Assembly (NCBI RefSeq): GCF_947242115.1
Contig: NC_074719.1
Span: forward strand, 42,180,349-42,244,348
Direction: 5' to 3'
DNA length: 64,000 bases
DNA from: Biomphalaria glabrata
Taxonomy: Eukaryota > Mollusca > Gastropoda > Planorbidae
The first letter of the stretch is position 1. Each line of letters begins with the position of its first letter. Positions 1 to 9,960 of the stretch are shown piece by piece. The notes beneath the pieces are model-generated. The model made no database searches. It was not told the DNA's origin and saw only the letters and a list, made by a program, of their open reading frames with translations. A program made the translations under genes and the position numbers.

Positions 1-110
1 GCTTGAGGACCTTGTAATATAGCCATAGAGTTCTAGTTTGCGTTTTTAGGCAGTAGTTAGCAGTTCAACGATTGATTGGACCTTAACTCTTGTACCTCTC
101 TATCCCATAT
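1..110 (-). mobile_element. LINE fragment (non-LTR retrotransposon), same family as 9.1-10 kb
   Basis: Bases 1-90 closely match 9275-9370. On the minus strand both read as the region after the reverse transcriptase, with residues like KNANLELYGYITRSS, a decayed form of the K-W-Y-G-H-x-T-R-S motif common at LINE C-termini. The fragment probably continues off the left edge. It is a non-functional relic. Confidence 0.6.
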
Positions 111-194
111 GTTCAGAAAAGAGCTTAGACAAGATCGTTACCACCGAGCTAGAGGAGCGATATCAAAGTAAATAATTATAATATGGCTTGTCTT

Positions 195-430
195 CGATTC
201 CGAAGATTTTTGAGGAGTGCAGTTTTTCCCCTGGTTACGTAGCCCCAGCTGTGACCCACTTATTTTGCTCATCTACCGCAGGCATAACCTTTGACCCCTG
301 TGGTCGATAAAGATTTTTTATTCGTCGTCTGCGTCTGTCCTCGCCAGCGGAATTTTCGTTTGGTCTCGAATGTGTTTCCCGCGGCCTATGTGAGTGACCC
401 CCGGCTGTCCAGTTCTGAGGCCACATACTC
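195..430 (-). mobile_element. LINE C-terminal relic with Arg-rich segment
   Basis: The minus strand encodes an AEDRRRRR-type basic stretch followed by a decayed segment like SQLGLRNHMKNC, typical of the C-terminal zinc-finger-like end of some LINE ORF2 proteins. A second copy of the same segment lies at 47760-47895 on the plus strand (AEDRRRRRKENLNRPP). Short open frames on both strands here are by-products of this relic. Confidence 0.5.
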
Positions 431-599
431 TCTTCTTGCTTTAAACAACATCAAAGTAAATATAATAGTAATAATAACAATTTTGAAGCATTTCTTTTCA
501 GTAGACCGAAGCCTTATTGTATTTGTCTTAGAATCTTAGTCCATGGAAGTTTATGGTTTTTTTAAGCGAATGCAAGTGTAGCCTAATTTAAATGTGACG

Positions 600-945
600 A
601 AATAGGGTACTTTAATACTAAGTTTGCCCATTGAGGTGGGCAGAAAGGGCATACCATGGACCCTTTTCCCCATGTAGATGGTCAGTTTGGTAGTGGGAGA
701 TTTAGCCGAGTTTGCAAGTAAATGGTTCATGCTTTTTTTGAAAACGGTAACTCAAACACTCAAACCTTCTTCCGTAGTACTATTAGAGCATGGAATGGGT
801 TGCCTGAGCTAGCCAGGAAAACCAGTGACTTGGCAGAATTTAAGTCATTGGTTAATATGCATGACTGAATGCCTGATGCGTAGGACGTAATCATCTTCTT
901 TTTTTGAAGTAACGTCTGTATTATATAAGATAAGATAAGATAAGA
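600..945 (+). mobile_element. LINE 3' end with GATAA-repeat tail
   Basis: Bases 770-870 translate as RAWNGLPELARKTSDLAEF, the conserved extreme C-terminus of a LINE ORF2. A short 3' UTR ends in an ATAAGATAAGATAAG tail. The same 3' end occurs at 15285-15640, 39500-39960 and, inverted, at 48885-49020. The tail type marks one LINE family with a pentanucleotide 3' terminus. Confidence 0.75.
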
Positions 946-1084
946 AAGCTAAAAAAAATGATATCGTCCAAAAGATTTATTCAAAATATTAATTAAAAAA
1001 AAATCTCTTATGCCTTATTGAGTAGTGCCATTGAGCTAGTTATGACAAGCATGTTCGTCCAACCTTAACGCTTCTAATCCAGGA

Positions 1085-1255
1085 TGGCTGCCTGGTCGTG
1101 CGGTTTGCGCGCTGGACTGTCGTTTGAATTTATCGATGGTCCAGGGTTCAAACCCTGCCCGCTCCCATCCCCCGTCGTCCTGCGGGAGGTTTGGACTAGG
1201 AAGTAAACTATCTTCAACTCTGAAGGAACATCCGAAACATGTAAAACATTCTATT
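1085..1255 (+). mobile_element. tRNA-derived SINE, family B
   Basis: A tRNA-like head with a clear B box (GGTTCAAACCC) is followed by a conserved body (CGTCGTCCTGCGGGAGGTTT) and the tail GAAGGAACATCCGAAACATG. Full-length matches lie at 20468-20650 and 49462-49620, and a tail fragment inverted at 11460-11503. It is a SINE and not a functional tRNA gene. Confidence 0.75.
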
Positions 1256-1660
1256 TGAAATTATAATTAAGTACATTAATTGCAACGTTGCATTTTTTTA
1301 CATGGAAAACATATTTATTAGAGAGCAGTAATTTTTTTTTGGAACCAATTTTTACATAATTCAATATCTTTTCTTCAATGTTGAATTTTATATGACAACA
1401 AAATATTTAAGTGTGGTACAAAAATATAGCAATAGAGGTTAGGGTAGACTTGTTAAAGAAAATAATTTGTTAGCTTAACATGACGCAAGCTTATACTATA
1501 AATTATTAATAATATAAAAAGTTTGAAAATAAACATATATTTTTCTTCTGTGCTTTTTTATCACATGCTTGTACAGACAAATATAATAATAACTTAATTA
1601 TATCAATTTGTGAAGCATATTCTGTTTGACACTGTAATTTGATTGAACTTTAAAAAAAAA
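1256..1660. other. AT-rich intergenic stretch
   Basis: AT-rich sequence with no ORF, RNA gene or repeat that I can support. Confidence 0.5.
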
Positions 1661-1908
1661 TAAAGTTTCCCTTTCTGACCTTGTGATCTATAGGGTAGAT
1701 AATGTAAAGGTCATCTGTTTCGGTGGCCTACGGTGAACGAGGGTGTCATGTGGCCAGTACAACGACCAACCGACTTTACTTTTCCCCAACTAATGTCAGG
1801 TACCCATTAGAGCTGGTTGGACTCAGAGGTGCCCCAAAGTTCCTGAAAATAAAAATCTTAGTTTTCACCAGGATTCAAACCCGGGACCCCTGCTCAGCCA
1901 CCGCGCTC
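1661..1908 (-). mobile_element. tRNA-derived SINE, family A
   Basis: Minus-strand copy of the commonest SINE in the window. From its tRNA end it has a decayed A-box side (TGGCTGAGC), B box GGGTTTGAATCC, the body (CCTGACATTAGTTGGGGAAAAG, shortened and mutated here) and the 3' part GACCTTTACATTATCTACCC ending in CTTTATT. The tRNA head has a deletion. Confidence 0.85.
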
Positions 1909-1948
1909 GATTACACTTTAAGACTCATTTTAAAAAAATAGGACTTAC

Positions 1949-2125
1949 CTTAGCTGTTATCTGGACATTCACAGTGTTCTTTTGGTAGTCCACTGACCAC
2001 TCGAACAAATAGCGACCATTGGAGTCCAGATGTAGCTTGTACTGAAACGCCGAAGCCCATTTGACCATCTTGAAAATCAGCAAACATCCAATGATGCTGG
2101 ACAGCGCGTGGTGACATCTCCACAT
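1949..2125 (-). CDS. First coding exon of a DBH-like (MOXD1-type) monooxygenase, partial
   Basis: The exon runs from ATG at 2125 to a strong donor, CTAAG then GTAAGT at 1948, and encodes 59 residues in phase 0. Residues 1-26 form a signal peptide (hydrophobic core SSIIGCLLIF, likely cleavage after WASA). The next part, YKLHLDSNGRYLFEWSVDY, resembles the start of the DOMON domain in dopamine-beta-hydroxylase-like and MOXD1 proteins, where an L-D-x-x-G-x-Y-x-L-x-W pattern opens the mature chain. Those family members are type-2 copper monooxygenases of the secretory pathway. The copper-binding part is not here; later exons must lie off the left edge. The ORF runs open upstream to 2212, but the internal Met gives the better signal peptide. 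A diverged paralogue or pseudogene cannot be excluded. Confidence 0.6.
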
Positions 2126-2427
2126 GACCAGTTGAAACTGATTCCTTAGGACAAGAAAACACACAAAATGTTGATCACTTGTTGGCAGACGTAGAATTAA
2201 ACATATAGACAAAGAAGCGTGATAAGATATTGAGTGTACTATTCCTTTACCTACATTTAGACTATTGTTTGTTATATATATTTTAAAGTATAGATCGAAT
2301 ATAGCTGATTATTTCAATGAAATAGATTTACAATTCTATTATAAAATCAATTATTATACCATATAACAATTGTGTATGTAATGGGGTCTTCAAGATTGGT
2401 AGCACAGGTGTTGTCATCCCTAACATT

Positions 2428-2428
2428 A

Positions 2429-2487
<59 letters not shown>

Positions 2488-2498
2488 ATCTTTCTATC

Positions 2499-2540
<42 letters not shown>

Positions 2541-2562
2541 CATCTCTATCTCTATCTCTATC

Positions 2563-2650
<88 letters not shown>
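2428..2650. repeat. (CT)n / (ATCT)n microsatellite
   Basis: About 220 bases of CT dinucleotide repeat grading into ATCT tetranucleotide repeat. It generates spurious Leu-Ser and Ile-Tyr-Leu-Ser open frames. Confidence 0.95.
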
Positions 2651-2659
2651 ATTTTGAAA

Positions 2660-2875
2660 TCAAACAAAATAATTAATAACCAACAATTAATCAAGTTTTT
2701 GTTTTATTTTTCATGTCTTGTCAGGTTAAATGAATAATTTTGCAAGGTTTTAACTTGATCCAAGAATGGGAAATGGGAGAAATAACATGTTCAAACTTTT
2801 TACCTGGCAGACAGATGGACAGACAGACAGACGAGACAGTGGGAGTTGATATAAACTTCGTAAAAAAAAATATTT
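2660..2875 (+). repeat. Dispersed GACAGACAGA-type repeat (family D)
   Basis: A copy of a repeat with the segments TTAATCAAG, TTTTATT, CATGTCTTGTCAGGT, AACTTGATCC, GGAGAAATAA, TTTTTACC, a run of GACA units and GTTGATATAAACTTCGT. Copies also occur near 8.8, 11.1, 12.7, 14.4, 14.9, 15.1, 44.4 and 44.6 kb. There is no coding capacity; it may be a MITE-like or satellite-derived element. Confidence 0.7.
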
Positions 2876-2959
2876 TAAAACATCCCATTGTTTGTGACCG
2901 GTAAACACAATTAATGAGATAAAAGACTAGGAATAAACTATGGTAAGAAGGATGTTGTG

Positions 2960-3310
2960 TCGCCTGCACAGCACCCCCCCTCCCTCTCTCTCTACACAGC
3001 CTATGTGTCCAGGAAACTGTAAATATCCGATACAGTAAGGCATCACTAGCGTCGAAGGTGCAGCAAGCTGCGAAAAGAAAACCAAATCCTTATTTTGTCC
3101 TCTGGGCTGTCTTCCAAAGCCTATCTCATGTTTGGGTAAAGCCGCAAGGCAGCGGAAATTTGGATTCAAAGTTTTCCTTGTAGCTGGGTAGCCAGCTAAG
3201 GGTAACGAGCCCCTCCTGCCCAATCAAAGCCTACTGGTTTAGTCGCAATATGCTCCGCCCTGCCCCTTATATTGTTTTTTTTTTATAACAATTCCGCCGG
3301 GACAGTAGCC
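2960..3310. repeat. Dispersed non-coding repeat (family E), partial
   Basis: The segments GTTTTCCTTGTAGCTGGGTA, GGTAACGAGCCCCTCCTGCC and GCCTACTGG recur at 57950-58230 together with a part (CAGCTGATGTATCCAAAGGA) also present at 33120-33350. No protein reading is shared among the copies. Confidence 0.55.
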
Positions 3311-3494
3311 TCTGTGTCTCTAAAAGAATCAAGTTATTCTATACATTCTATTACAAACAACCTTTGATAAAATCCAGGTAATATAAATATAGATCTATTG
3401 AGTTAGAAGAAATATGTTTATTTAGAAACAATATTTTTATTTACACTCTCGGTCATAGATTTAATTTTTTTAAAGTCTTCTGTGGCATTTTACG

Positions 3495-4215
3495 TCTCTA
3501 GAGACAGTTTTCCCTTTACAACTTCTTGTGTGACTAAAGAGGCCAATCCTTGATACACAGCTGCAGTCACAGGTTGGGCATCTGTAATCACCAGCGTTGC
3601 ATTTTCATCCTTCTTTGTGCTGCTGTTGTGTATGGCATCTGCAATCTGTGACCTTTCTTTTATGCTCTCTCTCTCCATTCCATGTTACTCTACCCAGTAC
3701 CACATTTTTTACCAGCTGGTAGTGAGATTTTGAAGTGCTTCATGTCGCGTTTGCATACATCCGTATACCGTAAAAGTGTGCGACCAGCGGCTCTCTTGCC
3801 TTCTGTTAGATCACCACACACATCACCATACAGAATGTCTTGTGGAATTTGACCTTCTGGCATTCTATGAACGTGACCAAGCCAGCTAAGGCGTCTGCTG
3901 CTGATAACAAAGCGAATGTCCTGGCACCCTGCTCTTCATAGTACTTCCTCACTGTTTTTTTATTATCTTGCCACCTTATTTTACAGCCCCGCTTTAGGTA
4001 TCGGGGGAAGATATTTAGCTTTTTTTTTTCCTGCCATGAGTAGGTTGACCATGATTCAATTCCGTATAGCAATGTGCTCATCACACAGGTCCGGTAGACT
4101 AAGGCTTTGGTATTGCTAGTATGCAGGGTATTGCCTCACACTCTTTCCTGCAACAGTGACATGGTACTCATTGCTTTGGCTATTCTGTTAATGTCTTTAT
4201 CCAGCAGAAGTCTAC
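3495..4215 (-). mobile_element. LINE ORF2 C-terminal relic
   Basis: Minus-strand pieces read MSTLLYGIESWSTYS near 4080, a decayed IRWQDN..RK segment near 3990, a GHVHRMPE-like and DILYGD region near 3840, and a C-terminal SRIGLFSHTRSCKGK zinc-finger-like end near 3530. The last part is almost identical to the end of the plus-strand copy at 6430-6835. It is broken by frameshifts and stops. Confidence 0.75.
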
Positions 4216-4232
4216 ACACACACACACACACA
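4214..4232. repeat. (CA)n microsatellite
   Basis: About nine CA units. Confidence 0.9.
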
Positions 4233-4283
4233 CATATTGAAAAGTAGGTTATGCTTCCGTTTTGAAGCATTTAACTTTTTATG

Positions 4284-4425
4284 CTTAATCTCCTCGCATA
4301 TTAACAGCAAACGGCTAGACCATCAGACTTTTAATCTCCTCGCATATTAACAGCAAACGGCTAGACCATCAGACTTTTAATCTCCTCGCATATTAACAGT
4401 AAACGGCTAGACCATCAGACTTTTA
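4284..4425 (+). repeat. 46-base tandem repeat, three copies, made from a tRNA-Lys-like half
   Basis: The unit starts TAATCTCCTCGCATATTAAC and ends AGACCATCAGACTTT. Three near-identical copies stand head to tail. Each ends in the anticodon-arm half of a tRNA-Lys-like sequence; only the last copy continues into the T arm. Confidence 0.85.
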
Positions 4426-4460
4426 ATCTGAGGGTCAAGGATTCATGTCCATAATAGCGC
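4401..4460 (+). pseudogene. tRNA-Lys(TTT)-like pseudogene, 5'-truncated
   Basis: The stretch GACCATCAGACTTTTAATCT followed by GAGGGTCAAGGATTCATGTCC closely matches the anticodon arm (anticodon TTT), variable loop and T arm of eukaryotic tRNA-Lys (usual form GAGCATCAGACTTTTAATCT, GAGGGTCCAGGGTTCAAGTCC). The acceptor and D arms are missing or replaced and the T stem is mismatched, so it should not be functional. Confidence 0.7.
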
Positions 4461-5260
4461 GTTAACTTTTTTAAAAAAAATTTTAAATAGCGTTGTCTCA
4501 AAGTTTAATTTTAATCATTTGATCTACATAAAGGTTGAAACAAAATGTATAACCTCGATTCTGATACAATTAAGATAATTTTTAACACATAATTAAAAAG
4601 AGATGATGTTTGAAAACAGCAGAGAGCCTTTCAAATACATCAATGATAGGCTGAGAAGTCAAGAAGTACACCGGTATGCGGCTGTGCACTATTTTCTAAG
4701 GCGTATGTTATGTGTATGTGTGAATAATCTTATACTTAGGATAGCTGTAAAATTATTTGTATATTATTATTTTCTTTTTGGTAATCAAATCCTCAAAGAA
4801 CTCGTGTGGTTTGATAACTGTTTTGTAAAACACACAAGCTTTTTTTTTTTAAATATAGATTAGTAAAACAAAGAATTATGGTTTTTAATGTAATCTTTGA
4901 AAACCTATAACAATTTTTTGTTATTTTGTCTTTAAAATGTTTTTGAAACACAAAAATATGTTTTTAAATCTATGTTAGTAAGACCAGACACTTACCCTGT
5001 CAATGTGTTGGCAAACTTTGTTCAGCCCAAACTGTAAGTTTTAACTACCAACTTTTTGTGTCTTTAACATTTGGTGGCTGGGGGGGGGGGGGGGTAGATA
5101 GGGAAAGAGAGCACTGGTTATTGAAATGAGAGCGGCTCGGCTGTCCAGTGAGTTTGACGTGAAGAGGACTTAGTTAAAGAGGCTGGCAGGGTGCAGAGGT
5201 CAGCGTGAAAAGGTGGGTGTGGAAATGGAGGAGAGGGAGTTAAGTCGAGACTATTCGTTG
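4461..5260. other. Intergenic, no supported gene
   Basis: AT-rich sequence with a poly-G run near 5081-5094. The ORF at 4603-4863 shows no family resemblance, splice context or coding bias and is judged spurious. Confidence 0.5.
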
Positions 5261-5264
5261 CCAT

Positions 5265-5828
5265 GAAATATTCTCTTCTTGTAGTCTTTTCTTTATTATT
5301 TCCTGTTTCTAAGTGAAATGTTCTCTTATTGAAGTCTTTTCTTTATTATTTCCTGTTTCTAAGTGAAATGTTTTCTTGTAGTCTTTTCTTTATTATTTCT
5401 TGTTTCTAAGTGAAATATTCTCTTCTTGTAGTCTTTTCTTTATTATTTCCTGTTTCTAAGTGAAATATTCTCTTCTTGTAGTCTTTTCTTTATTATTTCC
5501 TGTTTCTAAGTGAAATGTTCTCTTCTTGTAGTCTTTTCTTTATTATTTCCTGTTTTTAAGTGAAATGTTCTCTTCTTGTAGTCTTTTCTTTATTATTTCC
5601 TGTTTCTAAGTGAAATGTTCTCTTCTTGTAGTCTTTTCTTTATTATTTCCTGTTTTTAAGTGAAATGTTCTCTTCTTGTAGTCTTTTCTTTATTATTTCC
5701 TGTTTTTAAGTGAAATGTTCTCTTCTTGTAGTCTTTTCTTTATTATTTCCTGTTTTTAAGTGAAATGTTCTCTTCTTGTAGTCTTTTCTTTATTATTTCC
5801 TGTTTCTAAGTGAAATTTTCTCTTCTTG
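5265..5828. repeat. 50-base minisatellite, about 11 copies
   Basis: Unit of 50 bases (TTCTCTTCTTGTAGTCTTTT, CTTTATTATTTCCTG, TTTCTAAGTGAAATG) repeated head to tail with single-base variants (TTTCTAAG or TTTTTAAG; one unit shortened). Confidence 0.95.
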
Positions 5829-6302
5829 TTTAGGTGTTCCTATCACGATGAATTTCAATTTCTTTATCGATAGCAATGACGCTTTATAGAGATTACTATT
5901 TACATGAAATCTACCAAAGAAAAAAAAACAACAAACTAACGTGATCTGTATTTTTTTACTTGTCTGTTTAATTTTATAAACATTTCGGTCGATTTGGGCG
6001 TCGTAATATTTAGTCAATTAAATGCTTCTGGAATTTTTTTTTTAGAAATCAGTTATTATTATTTTTTAATTAATTTTTTGTTTGCGAATAGGCATGCTTT
6101 TCTTGATGGCTGTTTTGTTGGCTGTCTCGTAAGCTCTGCAAATGTCTCTGCACCTTTCCAATGTTAGATTACTATCTTGAAATAATATCATTTTTCGGGG
6201 TTAAATTCGCCACTAGAAATTGTGCAATGCGCCACTTATAACTCAAGCGTCATAGTTTATCCACCCCCTGGTCTAACATATTACATTCTAAACCGTCAAT
6301 GC

Positions 6303-6382
6303 TTAACTCTTTCTCTTCTAACTGACGATGCCAGCGTTGATTCCACCAGAATGTGTTAATAATTACGGAGAGAAAGAGTTAA
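6303..6382. mobile_element. TTAA-flanked palindromic MITE, copy 1
   Basis: An 80-base element bounded by TTAA. Its inverted ends are CTCTTTCTCTTC and GGAGAGAAAGAG, and the centre is GACGATGCCAGCGTTGATTC. Copies at 8616-8696 and 48192-48273 share ends, centre and the TTAA border, as expected of piggyBac-type non-autonomous elements. Confidence 0.8.
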
Positions 6383-6429
6383 GTCAACTCGATTATTTAC
6401 CTTTCTTTTTGAATGTGTCTGACGTTCTT

Positions 6430-6835
6430 TTTGTAAAAGGTTAAGGGAAAAAAAGTGTAAGCAGTTGTATGAAATTGTCAGCAGTATTCATTACAACTTA
6501 CAAGACATTCTGTATGGGGATCCAACAGAAGACAGGAAAGCTACTGGTCGTCCACTTTTACGTTATACGGATGTATGCAAACGCTACATGAAGCTCTTCA
6601 AAATCGACACAAACAGCTGGGAAAAAGTAGCACTGGATAGATCTACATGGAGAGAGAGCATAAAGGAAGGGTCCCGGATTGCAGATGCCATACACAACAG
6701 TAGTAGAATGAAGGGTGAAAATGCAATGGCGCCTGGTGATTATATATGCTCGACCTGTGACCGCAGCTGGGTATCAAGGATCGGCCTCTTTAGTCACACA
6801 AGAAGTTGCAAAGGGAAAGGATAGTCTCTCGAGAC
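6430..6835 (+). mobile_element. LINE ORF2 C-terminal fragment with zinc-finger end
   Basis: A 119-codon open stretch (6465-6824) reads DILYGDPTEDRKATGRPLLR, YTDVCKRYMKLFKI, WRESIKEGSRIADAIHNSS and YICSTCDRSWVSRIGLFSH followed by TRSC, a C-x2-C...H-x3-C finger. This is the 3' coding end of a LINE; the RT part is missing (5' truncation). The last part matches the relic at 3495-4215. It is well preserved and so relatively young. Confidence 0.8.
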
Positions 6836-7364
6836 GTAAAATACCACAGATTCATTACAGCTTTCGGTATGCGAGTCAGATAATTTAAGAATAATTATAT
6901 TAACCATAACCTTCTTTTGTAAGTATCAGTCTATGTAGCGATACATGTCATTTTAATTCTAACACGAATTATTTTTTTACTTTTCTTTTATTTTCTTTGA
7001 AATAGTACGAAACAAATACTGAACCATCTATAAACATATATATACGAGGCAATACGAGCTAATGAATGGAGAGTGGTCACAAAAAATCTGCCCTGTAGAG
7101 GTGAGCGTTATCTACGAATTCCAAAGCCATTCGCTATGTTGCTGAAGGCCAACTGCTTGGACATACTGTGTTTTTGGAATCGTAATTCAAATTTTGTTGG
7201 ACACACAAGCCAGCTAGGTCGTGCATCAAGCTTCAGTAGCCGTGGGACATAATGGTCAGATGGTTTTCCTTTTAACATGCTACTTTTGAAAATTCCATTT
7301 AGTTACTGGAAATTTAAAGAAAAATTTCTCCCAGCAAACCGTAACGTTTCCCATTGACTGACAC

Positions 7365-7655
7365 CAGGGTCGGACTGAGTGTCCAAATCGGCCCGGACAT
7401 TTCTATACAATCCGGCCCACAAATTATATATGATGGTCATCCAATTCAAGGTCTAACTGTCTTCAAAATCATTAAGTTTGATAATGTATCGATATGCATG
7501 CATATAGTGACCTCTTTATCTTTATAAGAAATATAGGCTTTACGTTGCTTTTTAATCGCTAAGTATGTGGGCCCTAAAATGAAATCGACTAGTAGACTAT
7601 AACGGGAAATGTGTTAGATTAAAATAGTATTACACTGTAGAGTCTGGGTTGGGTC
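7365..7655 (+). mobile_element. hAT-like non-autonomous element, left part
   Basis: Starts with the end CAGGGTCGGACTGAGT and continues with a body (AAAATCATTAAGTTTGATAA, AAATATAGGC, TAATCGCTAAGTATGTGGGC, GTGTAGAGTCTG) shared with 34361-34726 and 40785-41181. The right end is not recognised. Confidence 0.6.
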
Positions 7656-7879
7656 AAACCATTATATACAGTGTAAGCTTCAAGCCTCTAGTGACCACGT
7701 TCCTAATATATGACTACTGAAAACCACGTTCAATGATCAGACCACAACTGCTTCCTGGAACTAGTTATAGCTTCCATGTGGAACGGTGTGTTGGCTTGTT
7801 TGGAATGGTTTAATTTTCATTGAACCCCACACTCTGGGAATCGGATACTGTTGCATTCCGTGCATTGGTTCCCATATTT

Positions 7880-8116
7880 CCAGGAGCCTGTTTCGCTACA
7901 CGTTCTTCCCCTATCCGCCTCCAGTAACGGACGTTTTCCAACGACGGGCCACATTACGCCCACGGGAACTGGAATATGCTGGGGAGCATTTTCTACTTTC
8001 CTCACTCCTCGTGCACCGCAAACTTTGGACACAATTTGTTTTAACTGAATATCATTGTTCGTTTGAATACAAAATGTTTCATTGTGTATTTTGGTATGTT
8101 GGTAGGTCTTCAATAA
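7880..8116 (+). other. Candidate last exon, weak
   Basis: A GC-richer island follows a fair splice acceptor (CCCATATTTCCAG at about 7881). It is open in several frames: 8259 closes one and 8048 another, and AATAAA lies near 8111. The reading ending TGICWGAFSTFL...TICFN is the one closed by the nearest stop. No family is recognised and a minus-strand frame is open too, so this may be an old exon, a pseudogene or chance. Confidence 0.2.
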
Positions 8117-8390
8117 AAAGTAAAGTAAAGTTCCCCTTTTCAGACCTTGTGGTCTATAGGGCAGATGATGTAAAGGTCATCTGTTTCAGTGGCCTACGGT
8201 TAACGAGGGTGTCATGTGGCCAGCACAACGACCAACCGCCTTTACTTTTCCCCAACTAATGTCAGGTACCCATTAGAGCTGGGTGGACTCAGAGGCGCCC
8301 AAGGATTCCGAAATAAAAATCCCAGTCTTCACCAGGATTCGAACCCGAGACCCCCGGCCAAGCGCTTTACCGCTCAGCCACCGCGCCTCC
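8117..8390 (-). mobile_element. tRNA-derived SINE, family A, full length with target-site duplication
   Basis: Best-preserved family A copy in the window. The minus strand begins with the tRNA part (GGTGGCTGAGCGGTAAAGCG, then B box GGGTTCGAATCC), followed by the body and the AAAG-rich tail. It is flanked by a perfect 13-base duplication AGGTCTTCAATAA at 8104-8116 and 8391-8403, which proves retroposition and fixes both ends. Confidence 0.95.
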
Positions 8391-8615
8391 AGGTCTTCAA
8401 TAACTTGTCTATTATTATTTCTTACACACAAGCTACGTGTTTTACAAAGCTATTATCCTAGTATCGCTCAGTGATGAGATAGTGTTGTAGGCTAAGATTG
8501 CGTCAACAAGATAAACTCCGAGAATTAAAATATTGAGAGTGATTATAGATTGGCTTTGTGGGCTTCTTTTACTTGACCGACTTCAAAACTAAAACAATGC
8601 AAGCATAAAATCACA

Positions 8616-8696
8616 TTAACTCTTTCTCTCCTAACTGACGATGCCAACGTTGATTCCACCAGAATGTGGTAAATAATTACGGAGAGAAAGAGTTAA
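8616..8696. mobile_element. TTAA-flanked palindromic MITE, copy 2
   Basis: An 81-base element with TTAA at both borders and inverted ends CTCTTTCTCTCC / GGAGAGAAAGAG; the centre differs by a few bases from the copies at 6303 and 48192. Confidence 0.85.
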
Positions 8697-8759
8697 GACG
8701 AAAGTGAAACTGAAGAAGTGTGCGAAGCTCACTGGGAAACATCCAAGTTTTCTTTATCA

Positions 8760-9010
8760 AAATCCTTTATTAGCTGTAATATTGAGTTGGAGATTCCAGG
8801 TCAAGTACAATTTCTTTCCCATGTTTGATTTCAACTAACTAATAGGTTATTTCTTTTTTTTTTTATATTTATTCTTGTTTTGTCTGGTACAAGAAATACT
8901 TGTGCAACTTTCACTTTGATCCGAGAAGTGGTGACATACCGTGAACAAACTTTAAACCAGAGACAGACAGAGTTCATATAAGCTTTATAAAAATTAATAC
9001 TGTACAAAAA
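8760..9010 (+). repeat. Dispersed repeat family D copy
   Basis: Contains GTCAAGTACAATTTCTTTCC, CTTGTTTTGTCTGGTACAAG, CACTTTGATCCGAGA, a short GACAGA run and TCATATAAGCTTTATAAAAA, in the same order as the other family D copies. Confidence 0.75.
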
Positions 9011-9069
9011 AGTTAATACAAACACACATACAAACCATAGAAGAGACAAAACATTCTTTAAAAAAATCT

Positions 9070-9960
9070 CTTTCTCTCTATCCCTTAGTCTGTTGGACCG
9101 TTGGGGCACCAAGCAAGACCTGTTAACCGAATTGTTTTCCATTCCTCTATGTCCTTTGTCCTGTTTAGAACCTCTCTCAATGGCAGGCCCGTCTATTCTT
9201 TTTTGTTGTCCTCTCATCGCTTTCTGTGTCTGCCTCTTCTTCTTTTTCCTGGTACTGTTCCCTGAAGGAAGGTCTTTGCGAGCCCCGAAGATCTTGTAAT
9301 ATAGCCATAGATTTTAAATTTGCGTTTTTTTTCACAGTAGTAAGCAGATCATCATGGGGTCCGATATCTGCAGTAACCTAATCTCTAATCTCTTAGTTTG
9401 TGATGCGGTTTTTGAATGTGATGCCAAGGATCCATCTGTAGCATCTCAATTCCATTGCTAGGATCCTCCTCTCTAGCTCTGCAGTCAGCGTCCAAGACTC
9501 GCAAGCATATAAAAATGTGGCCATGACCAGGGAGCGCGTCAGTCTGATTTGGTGCCAATGGCTAAACCTTTGTCTTTCCATATTATTTTCAGTTTTGAAA
9601 GGGCTGCTGTGTACTGTCCTATTCGGGCCAGTAGTTCGGGTTTTGTTCCATCATCTGAGACAATAGCTCCGAGGTATTTGAAGCTGTTAACACTAGTTAG
9701 CTTTTCACCTCCAATACTGATGCCCCTTATAAAGCTCTGTTGGCTATTGGTCATAATTTTTTTTTCTGCATTTATTTGCATGCCATATGCTGCGGAAGTC
9801 TTGTCAATGCGCATCACTAGGTCAGCTAGTTCTTCTTGTGTCCCTGCTAGGCCATCAATGCCATCTGCGAAGCGCAAGTTAGTAATTCTTCTTCTTCCAA
9901 TGCTTACAGTACCTTCAAATCCCTCGAGGGCATCGTCCATCATCCTTTCAAGGAAGATAT
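9070..9960 (-). mobile_element. LINE reverse transcriptase relic
   Basis: Minus-strand 9943-9539 reads RITNLRFADGIDGLAG (the RT catalytic FADD box with its second Asp changed to Gly), then GMQINAEKK and FKYLGAIVSDDGTKPELLAR. Frame 9581-9393 reads SLVMATFLYACESWTLTAEL and RILGITFKNRITN. The end at 9217-9070 reads NRSCLVPQRSNRLRD. The order along the minus strand is correct for one decayed ORF2 with several breaks. The same family occurs at 1-110 and 21150-21390. Confidence 0.85.

Noticed and set aside
2372-2737. ORF rich in Leu-Ser-Ile-Tyr
   Set aside because: It is a translation of CT and ATCT microsatellite; the same holds for 54570-54945 and 63510-63832 beyond the signal-peptide exon.
8283-8389. 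tRNA gene with A and B boxes
   Set aside because: It is the head of a SINE with a target duplication around the whole unit; no intact cloverleaf with an acceptor stem was found.
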